Both the position numbers and the translations under genes were made by a program. The notes under the pieces were generated by a model. The model had not been told where the DNA came from, did not search any database, and was given only the letters and a program-made list of their open reading frames with translations. 64,000 nucleotides of DNA. It comes from Limnohabitans sp. Its GTDB lineage: Bacteria > Pseudomonadota > Gammaproteobacteria > Burkholderiales > Burkholderiaceae_C. Positions 63,804 to 64,000 of this stretch are shown here, piece after piece (within the stretch, counting starts at the first letter, position 1; each line of letters opens with the position of its first letter). The stretch spans positions 372,001 through 436,000 of the forward strand of contig NZ_JAAVVW010000003.1 in NCBI RefSeq assembly GCF_023910625.1, read 5' to 3'.

Positions 63804-64000
63804 ATGCTGAACACAGCCATCACCGCACAGCCACAACCCGTTGCCGCATTGCAAGCGGTGAACCTGCATGCCACGCTGGGTGTCGGCTACAACGAGCGCC
63901 ATGTTCTGCAGGGTGTGAACTTGGCCCTGAGCGCTGCCCGCTGGACCAGCATCGTCGGTCCCAATGGCGCTGGCAAGTCCACCTTGCTGCGTGCGCTGGC
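63804..64000 (+). CDS. btuD: Vitamin B12 ABC transporter ATPase BtuD (5' part)
   Basis: Reading from the ATG at 63804, the sequence encodes an N-terminal ABC domain with Walker A IVGPNGAGKSTLLRAL just before the window ends; the remaining three quarters lie outside. It starts four bases after the btuC stop and completes a btuFCD transporter. Confidence 0.9.
   Translation, partial: MLNTAITAQPQPVAALQAVNLHATLGVGYNERHVLQGVNLALSAARWTSIVGPNGAGKSTLLRAL

Noticed and set aside
62453-63874. 473-codon open frame opposite btuC
   Set aside because: Very rich in Gln, His and Arg, typical of antisense to Leu/Ala/Gly-rich membrane genes; btuC fits the operon and has clear motifs.

Overview
The window reads as part of the chromosome of a betaproteobacterium of the order Burkholderiales, most likely family Comamonadaceae (Limnohabitans, Rhodoferax or Hydrogenophaga type). 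Evidence is the gene content and order (surE-pcm-nlpD; zapA followed by 6S RNA; ccoI-ccoS-ccoNOQP-ccoG with fnr), several Bug/TctC orphan binding proteins, high GC, and many ATGA start/stop overlaps. The genus call is inference.

Layout. 1-6.8 kb is core: tRNA-Gly(GCC), a quinone oxidoreductase, surE-pcm-nlpD, rlmD, a BAX inhibitor-1 protein and a GlcG-like protein. 6.9-19.1 kb is an accessory island made of broken and foreign pieces: a wrecked higBA locus with a (GGGGT)n tract, an IS5-like transposase remnant, and four same-oriented copies of a short end sequence at 7729, 12929, 16012 and 18357 that resembles the oriIS of IS91/ISCR rolling-circle elements. Two copies are followed at the expected place by the C-terminal tail of an IS91-like transposase. 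Between the copies lie cargo modules with gene fragments at their edges: a two-component system with a cytochrome c'-like protein and a truncated PLP enzyme plus Bug protein; a glpD 3' fragment with a PadR regulator and a 2,4-dienoyl-CoA reductase; an iorA-like gene with a 9-codon iorB stub, a carotenoid oxygenase and the 3' end of a sphingomonad-like groEL. A group II intron maturase fragment ends the island next to ilvD.

19.1-30.7 kb holds ilvD, lgt, an Lrp/dadA divergent pair, two amidases, a Bug protein, and an araC-eamA-DUF2817 operon. 31.0-42.4 kb is a long plus-strand catabolic cluster: amidotransferase, cytochrome P450, glutamine-synthetase-like ligase, ferredoxin reductase, adrenodoxin-type ferredoxin, amine/amino acid permease, aldehyde dehydrogenase, class III aminotransferase, Tm-1-like protein and HAD hydrolase. 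It is best read as oxidative opening of an amine followed by oxidation and transamination of an omega-amino acid. A Bug protein and a malonyl-CoA synthetase follow.

45.2-56.1 kb is a micro-oxic respiration locus: usp, ccoI, ccoS, ccoNOQP, ccoG, fixH-like, fnr and two TauE/SafE-type membrane proteins, with FNR boxes upstream of usp/ccoI and of ccoN. 56.1-57.0 kb is 6S RNA, zapA and a zapB-like gene. 57.0 kb to the end is a cobalamin salvage operon: a B12 riboswitch, btuB, cobB, a leaderless BtuF-like protein, cobP/cobU, btuF, btuC and the start of btuD, joined almost throughout by start/stop overlaps.
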